A stretch of DNA of 64,000 nt from Auanema rhodensis (taxonomy: Eukaryota; Nematoda; Chromadorea; Rhabditida; Rhabditidae), in contig OZ059899.1 in the NCBI GenBank assembly GCA_964057225.1, positions 5,084,001 through 5,148,000 on the forward strand, in the 5' to 3' direction. A program made the translations under genes and the position numbers. The notes below the pieces were generated by a model that worked only from the letters and a program-made list of their open reading frames with translations, was not told where the DNA came from and made no database searches. Each line of letters opens with the position of its first letter. The first letter of the stretch is position 1. This document shows positions 26,609 to 44,011 of the stretch, in pieces.

Positions 26609-26629
26609 TATATATATATATATATATAT
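26609..26629. repeat. (TA)n microsatellite
   Basis: Short alternating TA run in non-coding sequence. Confidence 0.9.
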
Positions 26630-27716
26630 TTGATTCATATACAAAAAGCTATTAATGATTATTACATTTTAATATAGTAAAGTTGTAAATTTTAGTCAAT
26701 AATTTTGAAATTATTTGAATTAAATTGTCATTATTTCACTTAATTATCCTATTCATATGATGTCATTTTGAAAATTCTGTTAATGCTTTGAAGAAAACTG
26801 TGAAGCGTTATTGATATACATAGATTGAAATATGTATGTATGCTAGATTACATGATTATTTGAAGAAATAAAGTAAAACAACATGTTAAAGTTATTTACA
26901 AGTTTTTAGTTATATATCTATAACTAAATATATATTATACGTATTTATATATATATATATATATGTTGTGTGTGTATTGGATATAAATTAACTATTGGTA
27001 TAATGGGTGAAGAAGCTAGATACATGAAAAGAAGGAGTGAGTGAAAAGACAGCATATCTCTCTCTCTCAAACTAACATTTGCCCCTTTTTATAAGATATA
27101 GTAATGATATACAAGCAGATAATATAAAAAAAATAAGAACATAGATTATTTTTTTAAGAGTGAAGATAGAAAGATAATAAGCTGGACGACAAGCTCGAAA
27201 GAATCTCTTGTTGCTTGGCTTCAATGACAGAGATTATGTAGAAAAAGGATTAGGCTTAAGCTTATTTCTATAAAAAAAATCAAAATTTTTGATTTTTCTT
27301 CTATTACTTGTAAATTCTGATTGGTGTCGTCATTCAAATTGTTTCAAATATTAAAAGTTTGTGAAGAATGATGATAGTTCGATATACATGCCCTCATCTG
27401 CATATCATATAATTCATACATCGAGATAATAGGATAGTATAAACATTCTTTCATTTTTGCCTGGTTATCAATGAGAAAATATATTCAAACTTTTAATATT
27501 TATAATGTTTAAATTTTTCTTTTTTCCATTTAAAATTGTTCAAGTCAGACTCTGAAGATTGCAATTTCACGAATACATATAAGATGTTCATCTCACTATG
27601 TACTCTATACAACGATTGGCATCAAAAGTTTCCGGGAAAAAATTATTAAAATTTGACAAATTGCTCTAAATAAAAATGAAAATTATTGAAAGATATTGCT
27701 TTATACAAGTTTAATA

Positions 27717-27717
<1 letters not shown>

Positions 27718-27757
<40 letters not shown>
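27718..27757. repeat. (TA)n microsatellite
   Basis: Uninterrupted TA run of about 40 bases in the region upstream of eat-4. Confidence 0.95.
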
Positions 27758-27759
<2 letters not shown>

Positions 27760-28988
27760 AGAAAAGTTAATGATGATGTGAAGTATTAAATTGGTTTATA
27801 TGATATAATTCCGCGATAACTATCTTCAGATCATCATAGCTGATCTGATAATAATGATGATGAATATCAACTGATAGTTAATATCAACTCTTTCTGCTTC
27901 AAATAGTTTGAAAGATCATTGTTCACCATGAAGAAAGAATGAATGTACAAGATCTACAGATTTTTCTGCGTTGCTTACTCTTGTCAAATTGCAAAAAATT
28001 CATTCATAGTAGAGCGAGATGCTTCTTCTTTGAACAAAATTTTCAACTTCACTAGCTTAAACTGTAAAAAATGCTGAAAACATAGAAAAAAATAATTTTT
28101 TTGCCTTAAAAGCTTTTCCACTAAGAAAAAAGTGAAGCAAATTATGGAGGGTTGAAGAGAGATAGTGAGAAGGGTTAAAGGGGAGGCCGAATGGAATAGA
28201 AGCAGAAAAAGCTTTTAAAGATTTATTGTAAACGTAGAGAATAGAATGAAGTTGAAAAGTTTTGACTAGATTATTTTTATGACTATTACGTGCTAGGAAT
28301 GAGAAGAGAAAGAAATATGTAGAAGAGACGGAGAGAATCAGAATGAAAGAAAAGGCTTTTTACTTAAATTTGGTTTTCTTTCATATTATATGGACAAATG
28401 GCTTTCTAGCACGGTGACACCCAATTTTAATAGCAACATGGCCATTCAAGTTAATGGAAAAAACATCAAAAGAGACATGCTATCCGATAAACGTAACAGG
28501 GAAAACTATGTTGATACGAATAGATATAAGAGATAGAGGGAGTGCAAAAGAGGTGGAGAAATTGAGAGATAACATGGAATAAAAAAGAGAAAGACAGATA
28601 GAGAGATGGAAAATATGAAGATTGAGAGTATATGAACAAAACAAAAACTCAACCGTTTTGTTCAGTTGCAAGATGTAAAATGTCGACAAGCTCACGTGAA
28701 TTTCACGCTTATGAAAAGTTTAACATATATCATTAATATTTGAATATTAAATAGAATTTTTTATTTTTTTTATTACTTTTTGAAGTCTTTTTCACGAAAT
28801 ATATTAGAAATATGCTAATTTATTTGTTCTATGAGTAAAACTAGATTTATATAAAAATCAAAATATGTTATAAATATTAAGAAATTGAAATGAGCCAGGT
28901 GGTAATGGTCATTATTATCCTAATTGAATAAATATGAATAAAATTAACAAGAAATCAAGTTTTATAATTTCATTTTATTTTAAATATT

Positions 28989-28992
28989 TATA

Positions 28993-29051
<59 letters not shown>

Positions 29052-29075
29052 TATATATATATAGTTATATATATA
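28989..29075. repeat. (TA)n microsatellite, longest TA run
   Basis: Alternating TA sequence of more than 50 bases, followed by short broken TATA and GTTATATA units. Confidence 0.95.
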
Positions 29076-32000
29076 GTTATTATGGATTATAATATCGAAT
29101 TATTGGTAGCTTTCAGAGATAAAAATTTTAAAAATTAACAAATGTATTTTGGAAAGCCAAGTATTTGGTAAGCCATCCATACGTATAGTTCTCTGATAAC
29201 AGGTGCTTCAACTCTGTTCCAACTACCAATCTCATGTTTTTATTTAAATCAAGAAGTATGTAGAGAAAAAGAGGGAAATAGTCAAATCTATTGCATAAAT
29301 GAAGAAAAAATAGTTGGAATATTTTTTTCATAACATGAAAATAATAGAAATCAGTTGTTTTTTTCTTTGAAATATGAAATATATTTTATTGAGTATATCT
29401 AATATTTAATAGAAAAGTTGAAACAGATTAAAGAATTTATGTTTATTATTGAGAAATCAAGAAGATTTTCCAAGTTTTCGGAAAGAAATCTATTGTCTGA
29501 TTATCATACATGTCCTGGTTGTGCAAAACTTGTTTCGATGTTGTAACCTTCCTATTTACTTATTTTATTTATGTACATACATTACCTTCTGACTAAAACA
29601 TGAAAAACTACAAAACTAATTGGGCTATTAAGCTTTTCTAAACGATAATTAAAGTTTTACAGATTGTATTAGTGTTTAATAGCAACTTTCAAACATGGAT
29701 ATAAAGTTTATAGAAAGCAAACTTTTCTTCAGTTTTATCTTTAATTTATAATACGAAAAATCTTATTTTTCTATAAAATGAGGTTTTGGAAAAAATTTAA
29801 TAAAGTTTAATGAAATTCTACAAATAAATACTCAAGCTCTTAGTTTTTGATATTGTATATCTCACATATTTCCAAACTATCTAATAATCTCGGAACGTGG
29901 TGGAAAGGGGGTGAAGCAGAATCCAAGCAACTTGCTGCACTAGCGAAATATGTAATTTCATATCTCCACCAATGACAGGAAGTCTGACGATTCGAAGGAA
30001 ATTATCATATTTCTTTTGGAATTTACTAAATAAAAATGAAAATCGAAAATTATAACCATAATCATTCTTAGCCAGAAAAAGCATTTCGGATTTGAAGCGG
30101 ATCATGAAAAGGGCAATGCCAGTTCGACTACTTTAATTTTTGGTTAAACTTTTTGAATGCATACTCATACTGAAAAATACATGACGTAGTATTGAGTAAC
30201 AACATATTAACTCTTGTACATTAGGCTTTTATTTTTGTGTTAATTCACACCAAACAGCACATTGCAGGCAATCTGAGCCAAATTTATTGGAAAATTGAGA
30301 GTTTTCTGAAAAGATTAACAATAATATTTGAAAATGTTATACAGACATTTTCTAAATGCTGATCTTTAATGTTGATGTTAAAGATTTTTAAATGGAAATA
30401 ATGTTCCAAACTTTACAGAAAAGTGGTGTTCTAGTTTAAGCTACAAAAACTTTTTTCTCGCAAAATGTTGAACAATTTTATATACAAACTGCAGATTTAG
30501 AATGATTTAAAATCAAAAGAACAATGAAGAAACAAAAAATAGGAAGCATAAAACTGATCTCAAAAAAGGAGAGAAAGCAATGTCAAGACTATAGAAAAGC
30601 AAAGCTTTATTCTCTCTCTCTCTTCTCCTTCTATTGAAAAAGCCAAATGTCACAAAATTCGTTCGAATTCATTTCAAATAGCTCGTCGTTGAGTTGCCAT
30701 CAACCATGTTACCGGTTATTTATGGCTGTTCAATACGACAAAGCTTTTAATGAGTTTCATTTTCTGTTACATATTGTATGTTAAAGACAATATAAGCTTG
30801 ATATATGTTTATATCTAATAATAAACTTAAATATAATTTTATAAACTTTTAAAAAAAAATCAAAAAACAAAGGGGATGAATATGAATCTATTCACTGAAC
30901 TTATTACTCTGTAAATGGAATTAAATACACATATTAGAGTATGTATTCTAATCCGGAAATTTGATTCAATATGCAGTTTATATAGGATTTATATTATATT
31001 TTCATGAGCAATTGATATAATACAAGATTTAGAAAAAAAATATTAATCTTGTAAGTATTAAAAGTCGATTTTTGCATTTCCTGTTCAGAGATAAAAGATA
31101 AATTCAAAGGTAAAAAAATATTTCATGTTTCAAAATATTTTATAAAACTATCTATGATCTCTACCTTAAGAAATGGAATCAGAATTGAAAATCCGATTGT
31201 TTAAGTACTATTCTTTTACTCTCTTTTCACTTACCTAGCCCCTCTTTCACCCACTCATATTTCCTGACTCTCCTTTTATGAAACCTCAATCTCTTAGTCT
31301 TTCTCTCTATCTTTTGCAGTCTCTCCAACATGCTGACAATGAATATAGAGAGACAGCCGAAGCAATTGCAAACGATTAAGCAAAGTTTGGCTTTAGACAC
31401 ACGTCAGGATGTTTTAAGCGCTAAATAAGGGAAGTCACAAATTACGGAGAATCGTCAAGCAAGTTAGAGTATAGACAGCTGAAACGGGGTGGCAAGAACA
31501 TTGGTGAAGAAGGTTTGAATTTTTGAGCTTTATGCGGTACTAAGTACTTACAGTTGAAAAGGAAACAGAAAACAAAGTGTGAAAAGCGGTAGAAACAACT
31601 GGAAAGATCAAGACCTCAGAGGGTCATGTTTCTTGTGAAAAATTATTTTGGTTAAAGCACAAACATACACGTATATTTGACTAAGTGGAAATTCCATAAA
31701 ACGTTTTGCTAAAGCCCAGTTAGAAATTAAAATAAAATACGAGAGAAAAGAAAATAGAGTAGGGGGGTAGATAGAGATAGATAGAAAGTGAGGTATAGTA
31801 TTAGAAATATGTGAATATTAATAGAAATAGTTGGCTTCACCAGATAAAGCAAGGATATTACAAATGAAGGAAGTAAAAGAGACGACGTTTAGATTTGTGA
31901 AATTAAGATAATGTTATGAAGTTCGAGTCCTAACAGAAGATGAAAAAAGCAAAAATTTATGATGATAGTTATGATATGCTATTGTTTACTATAAAAGAAA

Positions 32001-33463
32001 ATAACAAAGAAAAAAATCATATATTAATGGAAATAATTAGAAATATAGTATAGCTCGAAAGGAGATATAAAGATAATTTAGTTTTCATTATCAAAAAGAA
32101 AAAATCGAATAATACAAGAAATGAAAAGCAAAAGGAAGAATAGAGGGAGAGCACATATATTTCTATACATGAGACGTCATCTAAATTATTATGAAAACTA
32201 TGAAGAAAGCAACGAAGAGGAGAGAAGGGGGATGGTGATAGGATATTGGGATTAGTGTCTTGAAAGCATTGATGCATTGCTAAGAAGATTCGACATTGAG
32301 AGATGAAAAGTAAGAGAGGGGTATGTACATGAATATGAAGACTTCAAACTGAAAAAGAAAAGCCAAAGTACGAGAGAAAAGCCAAGATATATATATGTCA
32401 GAAAGGAAGTTTTATAATTTTTATTATTTCGGAATTGAGAGAGACGGTAGAAAAATAAAATTAATGTGGATGAGTGCATGGAAAAAAAACTTTTGCAACA
32501 GAATCATAACCATATCTAGCATTCACAGACGACTCAATTCATAACCTTCAAAATACATAAATTACTACTACAAATGTGATATTTATACTTGTAATGATAG
32601 AATATTGAAACAAATAATATACATAATGCACATAATTTGAAATAATATAAAACGTTTTTTTAAATCCTATGGATTATAATTTCATGCAGTATCAATGTTT
32701 TTTTAATTTATCCCAACAAAGAAAAAGAAAAAGAAACAAAAAAGTTCTTGTTAGTTCAAATTTGTTTGCCATACTCTAGTCATCAGAATAGCGTTAGCAA
32801 TCCAAGTTACGGGCACAAGCTCATTTGCTGCCTATAAAACAGCTATAACAATGTGTAGCAAAATGAGACAACCTATTTTAGACATATGAATTAAGAAAAA
32901 ATGTTAGATGAAAAACAAAAAAATACTAAGCTAAAATGAGATATTAAGCACATTTTACGAGACAACTATGTGGTTCTAGTTTGAAGAGTTACAAACAAAA
33001 ATTATTGGAATTAAGCTGATCGGCTAGATATCGTTATTAGTTCATTTTAATACAACTCAGTCAAACAATCGGTTGTCTTTCATCGATTCTCTATCTCATT
33101 TCACACAGTTTTACTTTATCAAGTAGAACTTGGACTTGTTATTGTAATCACGAGAGGATAAATGACCTAAAACTATGATCTGCTCAACTGTTAACGTTAG
33201 ATTACGGTATCCAATAGATCGATTACTAGACTATCATGTTTAGGGAAATTCTTTACTCTTTTTTTTCTCGAGAGCTCGTAAAAACCAATAAATTAATTTT
33301 TTATAAGAATATATATATAGCTAAGAAACGTTTTAAAATATCCAGAGTCTATCGCCATGTATAGAAGCCTCGAGAATGAGGTTGTGATTGCAATAATTAA
33401 ATTTTTTTGTTATCTAAGTGTTGTAGGATGATATCTCTTCTCAAACTAGTGAGAGTATAAGAA

Positions 33464-35013
33464 ATGTTGATGGCACTAAGATTAGCCGTTTTCATAAAAA
33501 AGTGAGTTTCATTATTGTCGCATATTTCCTTTTCAAAGGTTTTTTCAGTTATTTTCTGCAGCGGCTCGTTTATTGGCTTCTTTAGTTTCATGCTATCCCA
33601 TAGATAAAGAAAATAAAGAAAGGGATTCCTTCCCCTGTGCTAAGGAGAAGCGATTAAGGCAAGTCATTTCCTTATTTATTAAGTTATTCATAATCGTTTT
33701 CAGCTTTGAGGATTTGCCTAATGAGATTGTTTTACTTATAATTTCGAAATGTGATTTTTCCTCCAAAATGAATATGCGAGCTGTAAGTCATTGACTTGTT
33801 CTATCTGATATATTTTGAACCTAGGTAAACAAACGGTTTCAATGCATAATTGATGACTATGCTCATTATCTTGTTCGTCGTAATCTTATTGGGGGCATAG
33901 AAATTCGTGATGTTTCTCTTCATTCACATGAAGGCATGTTTCTTCATATTTAAGGATAATTGAAGAAATTGTGCTTTAGATACTCTAGCTACGTCTTCAT
34001 CGAAAGAACCTAGGTCAGAAAATGTCAGTTTAACTCTTCGTCGCCCCTTAAATAGAATGGAAATTTTACTACCTGTAGGCAGACTGAAGAATGTTTTGCG
34101 GTAAGTTTGTTATTGAAAATCTTAATGTTTTCTTTTATTTAGTCATGTTTGCGTGTGTCATTCTTTAAATTTACGTGGTGTTCATCTTGACGAGATTTTG
34201 GCTTCTGGCATCCTGAATGCTTCTTTCCGTGCCATAAGTGATGTAATTGTTGATCGTGTTCACAGCGTAACTGCGGATACATTGGCAAAGCTGGTTCGAA
34301 AAGTGAGATAATATCATTGTTCTTCAAATTTCATCCTGGTATTTAGGCGTATCCCTCCAATCTACTGTTAATTCAAAATCACGTATCTCCTGAATCAACT
34401 GATGTAATTGTACCGGAATTACTGAACGCTTGTCCAGCTCGGGAAATAAATATTGCTTCAAGTGTTTCTTTGGTAGTTTAAAAACTAATTCTTAAACTAA
34501 TTTTGATATATTTGTTTAGATTCATTCTTCTTTTGATGATTGTTCTCTGGTTAAATTGGTTTTATCCGATGTAGTAGTTCGAAGAGTCATAAGACTACCG
34601 CTTTGTTCCATTACTCATCATGGTATAAAAAAAGCTGCTATGGTAAGTTTAAGTTCAGAAATCTTGATATTATTTTGTTTGTAGGAATTTTATAAAAAAT
34701 GCTGTGAAATTATTAAAGAAACTACAGATGATATGCATTCACCTGTCTGGGAGGTAAGCGCTGTCTTTTATTTTTGTTCAAATTTGTGTTATAGGTGTCA
34801 GTTTCTGTGCCACGCTCTTCATTAATAGATCGGAATCAAATAAACATTCCTGAAGAAATGAAAGAACAATGTACCATTTGGGGCTATCTTCCTCCTCATC
34901 GAGATAGTTTCACTGTTGAGGTTTATATTTGAATCATTCGTTTAAAATTTTAGTGATATTAGGTCAGAGTCGAATTAATGAATTTACGGATTTTGGTTGA
35001 AACAAAAGCATGA
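33464..35013 (+). CDS. F-box protein
   Basis: Likely substrate adaptor of an SCF ubiquitin ligase. The F-box is clear, from FEDLPNEIVLLIISKCDFSS through the next exon VNKRFQCIIDDYAHYLV; it binds Skp1 in known families. The roughly 300 residues that follow are not a repeat family I recognise and would be the substrate-binding part. About ten exons share one frame to a TGA at 35011-35013; most introns are 40-47 bases. Two introns need GC...AG ends to keep the frame: 33659-33703 (GCAAGT) and 33934-33979 (GCATGT). The start is uncertain: I use ATG 33464 joined through a 37-base intron to the exon beginning at 33539, giving a hydrophobic N-terminus; a later start is possible. It converges on the receptor gene, with 274 bases between the stop codons. 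Confidence 0.75.
33659..33703 (+). other. GC-AG intron in the F-box gene
   Basis: Donor AG|GCAAGT, acceptor TTTTCAG. Only this GC donor joins the upstream frame to the F-box reading frame; the nearest GT donor gives a stop. Confidence 0.7.
33934..33979 (+). other. Second GC-AG intron in the F-box gene
   Basis: Donor AAG|GCATGT, acceptor GCTTTAG. Reading through meets a stop and the alternative GT donors put the next exon out of frame. Confidence 0.6.
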
Positions 35014-35287
35014 AGCTGTTGTTTACAGAGGTTTTTTTCAATTTTCAGTTTCGAATCCTTATTCATTCAGTGTATATTGTATTATTTTTCCCTTTCTTTT
35101 TTTTTGTTATTGTAAAGTTTGGAAGCCAGTGCAAGGTTTCCATTCCTAGTCTGATGTGGCGTTTCATCCACATTTTTTCTGTGATACATCTAATAATTGA
35201 AAGTTTTATCAAGTGAACTTTAATCCTTAACAATGTTTTTTTTCAATTCCAATATGGAATGTTTCCACGAGAAAATGATTTTTTTGA

Positions 35288-39346
<4,059 letters not shown>

Positions 39347-40547
39347 TGTAAACGGAAAAGAGCAAGATGCCCGAAAGCTGTCCTTGTAGGATAAAAGGAA
39401 AAAAGGAAATTAGATGGACCCTATTTCCACAGGATACTCGCTTTGCGGCTCTTAGAGATTGACGACAAAATGCAAGCATAGGTTCAGCATCATTTGATTC
39501 CGTGAGAAGGCTACAATGGGACTCTTTTAGTGATAACTTATAAAAGGAACTGTAAAACAAGCTGTTGAGGCTGAAAAAAATATTGCTTTATACGATATTC
39601 ATCAAAATACTAAACTAAAGAGCAGAATAGACATATATTAAATATTTTCTATAGTAAATTGAATATTGTTTTTTTTTTTAAAGGTACGCTTTACTCATAT
39701 CTTATATATAGCTATAATAACGCTTTCTTAAAATTCTTTCTGGAACCTAGTAGTGAATCTATCAAGATAAAGTTGGAAATTCAAACAGTCTTTGAGATGA
39801 ACCTCACAACTAGAAATGAAAACGTAGTTGTGAATGGAAGAGGTGTTGAGCTTAGCACATATGAAGAATATAATTTGATGTATACCCGTAAAAGGACGTC
39901 CAAGTCAGAGAGGATGCAGAGAAAAGAGGCGGCAAATTGACTTAAGGAGAGGGTACGGGATGTGCCTAGTGTCTGCTACAGCTGCTCCTACTACTTCTTC
40001 CTTGCAGCACAACCAACTTCTTTCTCTCCCTCTCTCTCCCATCTCAACTCTTTTCGTCGTACTTCTTTTCCCTCTCAATTTGCTATCTACCAACCACTTT
40101 CAGCCACCAAAATGAGAAAGGTCCACGAAATTGGCTCAGGCGTACCGCCGACCAATTATGGAAGGGAGGCTGAGAGCTTATCCTACAACACACTACAGCT
40201 GCGAGAAAGCATTCTTCAGGTTGATGGGACCTGACAATGCGATGCTTGGATTAAGAATACTTATTGGATAACGATGTTTACCATATTGCCTCAATAATCC
40301 CCTAGGATCATTCTAATGAATTGTAATATCATATTTGTACTCTTAGATTATTCAAAATTACACTGTACTTTTAAAAAAATTTATTTGACAATTCTTGAGC
40401 ATTAATATTAATAGGACACTTTTATAAAGACAACAATATATGATAGAGATCTTATGAACTTTTTCTCATTAAAAATTCAAATTGATAAACTACAAATATA
40501 TACAAATGAAATTATATAAATGACATTAGTTATGAAACATATGCTTT
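39347..40547. other. Spacer between glr-1 and calpain-7
   Basis: Upstream region of the receptor gene and downstream region of calpain-7. Bases 39900-40250 are richer in GC, with a plus-strand pyrimidine-rich block near 40010-40080 and an unremarkable 90-codon plus-strand open frame. No gene supported. Likely to hold the glr-1 promoter. Confidence 0.45.
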
Positions 40548-41492
40548 TTATACCCGAGTAAGATTAAACCCGCAAGACGACTCTACCGTAAATATGAAAG
40601 GTCCTTCTTGTCCACTCTGAAATCATAACTTTTTTCATTTTCCAATCTTTTAAAGAACTAACCAAAAATGTTGATACTTGTACTTTATATACACCAGCTG
40701 GAACTTTTTCCAGAGCTAAAACGGTATATCCGGGTCTGAACATAGTATGATACATACAAACATAATATTAAAAAACCAATACCTGTAAACACCAGAATCT
40801 TTACTCTCATATTTTATTTGCCGAGAAGAAGATTCCTGAGAAACTCTGAACCCGACACTATACTGCTTTGGTCCTTTGAGAATTATGAGAATTTCATTCT
40901 CATCACTATAATCCTCTAATGAGACGAGGAAACATGGATTGTTTCTAAAATAGAGAAACTTAATTTCGTTGTAACATTATATATATTATACTTGAATGAT
41001 TCACCCCCTCCATTACCGCAACCACCAGCCGATTTTCCTTCCCATTTACCAGTTATCTAAATTATATTTGTTTATTTTTCAACAAAAAAAAACTCACAGT
41101 TTTTTTATGCTTATAAGCAGTCTTAATGGGATTTAAATTGAATTTCGTTGAAGAATATACTCTTAGAGTGTAGTTAATTGTATTCATTTTTTCATACTAA
41201 AAAATAAAAAATCAGAGAAAAAGTTGAAAACTACTAAGAGAAACCTGGGCGACTACTAATGTATATTTTTGAATGCCTGGCTCATCAACAATCATCTGGC
41301 ACAAATAGTGAGGACTGTTGATTCGTAATCCTTCATAGAGAGGCTTAGGATCAACTGAAAACACAAAACAGTATTTCAGATATATTTTTAGAATCTCACA
41401 AGGCAAATATACTTTCTTGCCTGATTTGTAAACCATCACAGTAATATACTCTTTGTTGTTGGCAAAATCATTCTGAAATCAATTTTTTTTAG

Positions 41493-41549
<57 letters not shown>

Positions 41550-44011
41550 GAGAGAAGATCGAGAGGCTAGGAAAAAATATCGGGTAATTACTATTTCAGT
41601 GATGTGCCTAGTAAGTAAAATCCAAACAGCAGCTTTTCCCTGATTATTAACTTCTAAAGAGTATTGTGGGTTGTCAGCAACAGAATATAAATCCTTAATA
41701 GGTCCAGCACAAGCATGCCATGAGCTAATTTGAAAATTTTATTTTGATATTCAATCTTAAAAATACTTACGAATGATAAGCACTAGTGAATGGGAACAAA
41801 TTAGGGTTCCAATTCACATAGAAAACTTCGAAGAAATTACAAACCGATTGTAAATCAATCCAGAAAACTCCTAAAGATATGTCAATTTTTTAAAAAGTTA
41901 AGATGTCTTACAACAAACCGTCATCTTTTTCTTGGGCTTTATTAGGATCATAATCCAAAGCTTTACGTAAAGTTGGGGTCCAATTTGCTTGATCATTCTC
42001 AGAAAACTTTCCTTTCCATCTAAGATGAGTCCATGGATTTTTAACCATTAAAAGTTGATGTCCCTAAAGTCACGAATGAAAAAAAAAACAAGTACAACTA
42101 ATATACTTCAACTTTTCTCAAGTCTAAGACGGCGTATGCATGAGCATCTACTAATCCTGCTCTGTCACAAACTGCTTGATCTAGTTTACCAGTAGCCAAT
42201 GTGATTAAGCAATCACCAGCATGGAATCTAGTTAAAAGTTTCTCAAAAATCTAGAATAATACAGTATTATCAGCAGTACATTCCAAATTTACCTTGTCAA
42301 CATCAAGCTTTGAAATTTTTTCTTTTGATATTGCAATTCGTTCTGGTATCCATCCAGATAACGCATGAAGATCGATGTTCTGAACAAGTATAATAACAAC
42401 TATTATAATCAGTAAACTTACAGAATTTGATCCGGGAAAGTCATATCCACCCATTACTTTGAGATAAGCTTTTTCCAGGAGTGAAACCCAAAGTTCTCCG
42501 GGTTGCTGACTGTTAGAGCACAAAAGTACTCCATTTTCTCCAGTTGGAAAATAATCATCAATTATAACCTCAAAAAATAATATTAAAAAAGTTGTTAGAA
42601 TAAAAGAAACCTTTCTCCAGACACCATTAATGTGAAACTTAACCATATATTTGCCATGTGAATTATAAACCGGTATTCCACTTTTATTTTGAGGAAAAAT
42701 TATACTAAAATAAGATAAATAGTATAAAATAAATATTCCGATAAACCTCGTAACTATTTGTTTACCAAATTTCTTTTCATATCTAGCTGCTACCGACAAT
42801 GAGGATACAAATGAACAATCAGATATCACGGTCTGAGAATAAACAACTTCGGTAAACAACATTGAACGAAAAATACCTGCTTGATACTTCCACTATCAAT
42901 ATTTTTGATCAACTTGGGCTCAGACATGAACTCAGATGGTCTCAACCAAGCTTTGAATTTTGCCTTTTGTTTATCGGTTAAAGGAAGTTTGCCATCTTTA
43001 TCACTAAAAAAACTTTTTTTTTTTAAAACCGAGACGCAATGACTAACGTAAACGGTATTGAAAATGAAAACTTTTCTTGTAAATCATGAGACAAAAACGG
43101 TACATATTGCTTTCCATTTATGTTCGATGTAATACCTAGCACAGATAATTCTTCTTTGGTTAATCCATTTCCCTAATAATAATCTTTGAGAAAAATCACT
43201 AAATAGGCTATACTTGTTGTATCTTTGGTTTTAAAGAAGGTGAGGAAGTAGCTGGTTTTCTTTCTGGGCTGGGGGTTTTACTATGAATAGAAAACTTGTC
43301 AAAATCTGAACTTTGAAAGGTAAATTAAATTAATTTAAGAAATACAACCATTAGTAGGAACATCAGGAAGTTTAAGAAGTTCTTCTTCAGCTTTTTTAAT
43401 AAATCCGTTTAAAGTTTCCATTCTGGTGAGAGCAGCATCGATTATTTTTAAAATATTTTTTCGTTTCGTCTCATCAGTACAAGTATGGCACTTGAATAAA
43501 ATGGAAACTTTATATAAAATAAAAGTTAAACTTACGGCTTCAGTGAACAATTGAATAGACGCTTTATATTCATCTAAGGCTAAACTGTGGTGTTTTTGAG
43601 AATCAAGATCTTGTGCTTTAATCATTAGAAACTCCGCTTTTTCAAACCGCAGTTGATTAGGGCTTTTATTCATCTAAATGTTAATATCACCCATTTAAAA
43701 AAAGAGGTAGAACACCTTGAGCTTACCTTGGCTAATTCTAATAACCTCGGCAAATCTTTTTTTAAATATTCCGCTCGATTGATATATTCTTCAGCATTTT
43801 TTCTCAATATTGGCAAGCACTGAACAAGAACCTAGTATTATGTTTCAGTGAACACAAAACTCACTTTTTTTTCATTGAGTAATTGAAGTAATTTATTAGC
43901 AGCTTCAACATAGAAATATATTGCTTCTTCATATCTCCTACCATGATCATATGTTGTAGCTTTTTGAGCGATGCTTAGAGCAGCAGAAGTCGCTGCTTCA
44001 TCTACTGGCAT
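40548..44011 (-). CDS. capn-7: Calpain-7 (PalB-type cysteine protease)
   Basis: Calcium-independent calpain linked in other animals to ESCRT-III through N-terminal MIT domains. Order seen: MIT 1 (about residues 1-85, from [18 protein letters not shown]), MIT 2 ([20 protein letters not shown]), linker, protease core, two C2-like C-terminal domains. The triad is intact: Cys in [16 protein letters not shown], His in [15 protein letters not shown], Asn in [28 protein letters not shown] and [14 protein letters not shown] are calpain-7 signatures. The C-terminal domains contain [17 protein letters not shown] and [15 protein letters not shown], and the protein ends just after GQEGPF, as in the family. 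ATG 44011 follows TTATTCCAG by one base. One intron carries a CT/GA microsatellite. It is divergent from PIG-T. Confidence 0.95.
41495..41556. repeat. (GA)n microsatellite in a calpain-7 intron
   Basis: Plus-strand GA run of about 55 bases; on the transcribed strand it is a CT tract close upstream of the TTGATTTCAG acceptor, so it lengthens the polypyrimidine tract of that splice site. Confidence 0.95.

Larger units (their letters stand above)
25195..33463. other. AT-rich region upstream of eat-4
   Basis: Eight kilobases between the eat-4 start and the F-box gene, about 25% GC, with many TA microsatellites. It probably contains eat-4 regulatory sequence. Three exon-like pieces stand out: 25621-25707 (minus), the open stretch 29881-30130 (minus) and a possible small two-exon reading at 30644 and 31321 (plus). 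None can be tied to a gene with confidence. No RNA gene was recognised. Confidence 0.45.

Noticed and set aside
31865-31935. Possible tRNA (GTTCGAGTCC B-box match)
   Set aside because: No A box and no pairing T or acceptor stem.
39962-40234. 90-codon plus-strand frame between glr-1 and calpain-7
   Set aside because: Single unspliced frame starting in pyrimidine-rich sequence with no family resemblance; more likely promoter sequence of the receptor gene.
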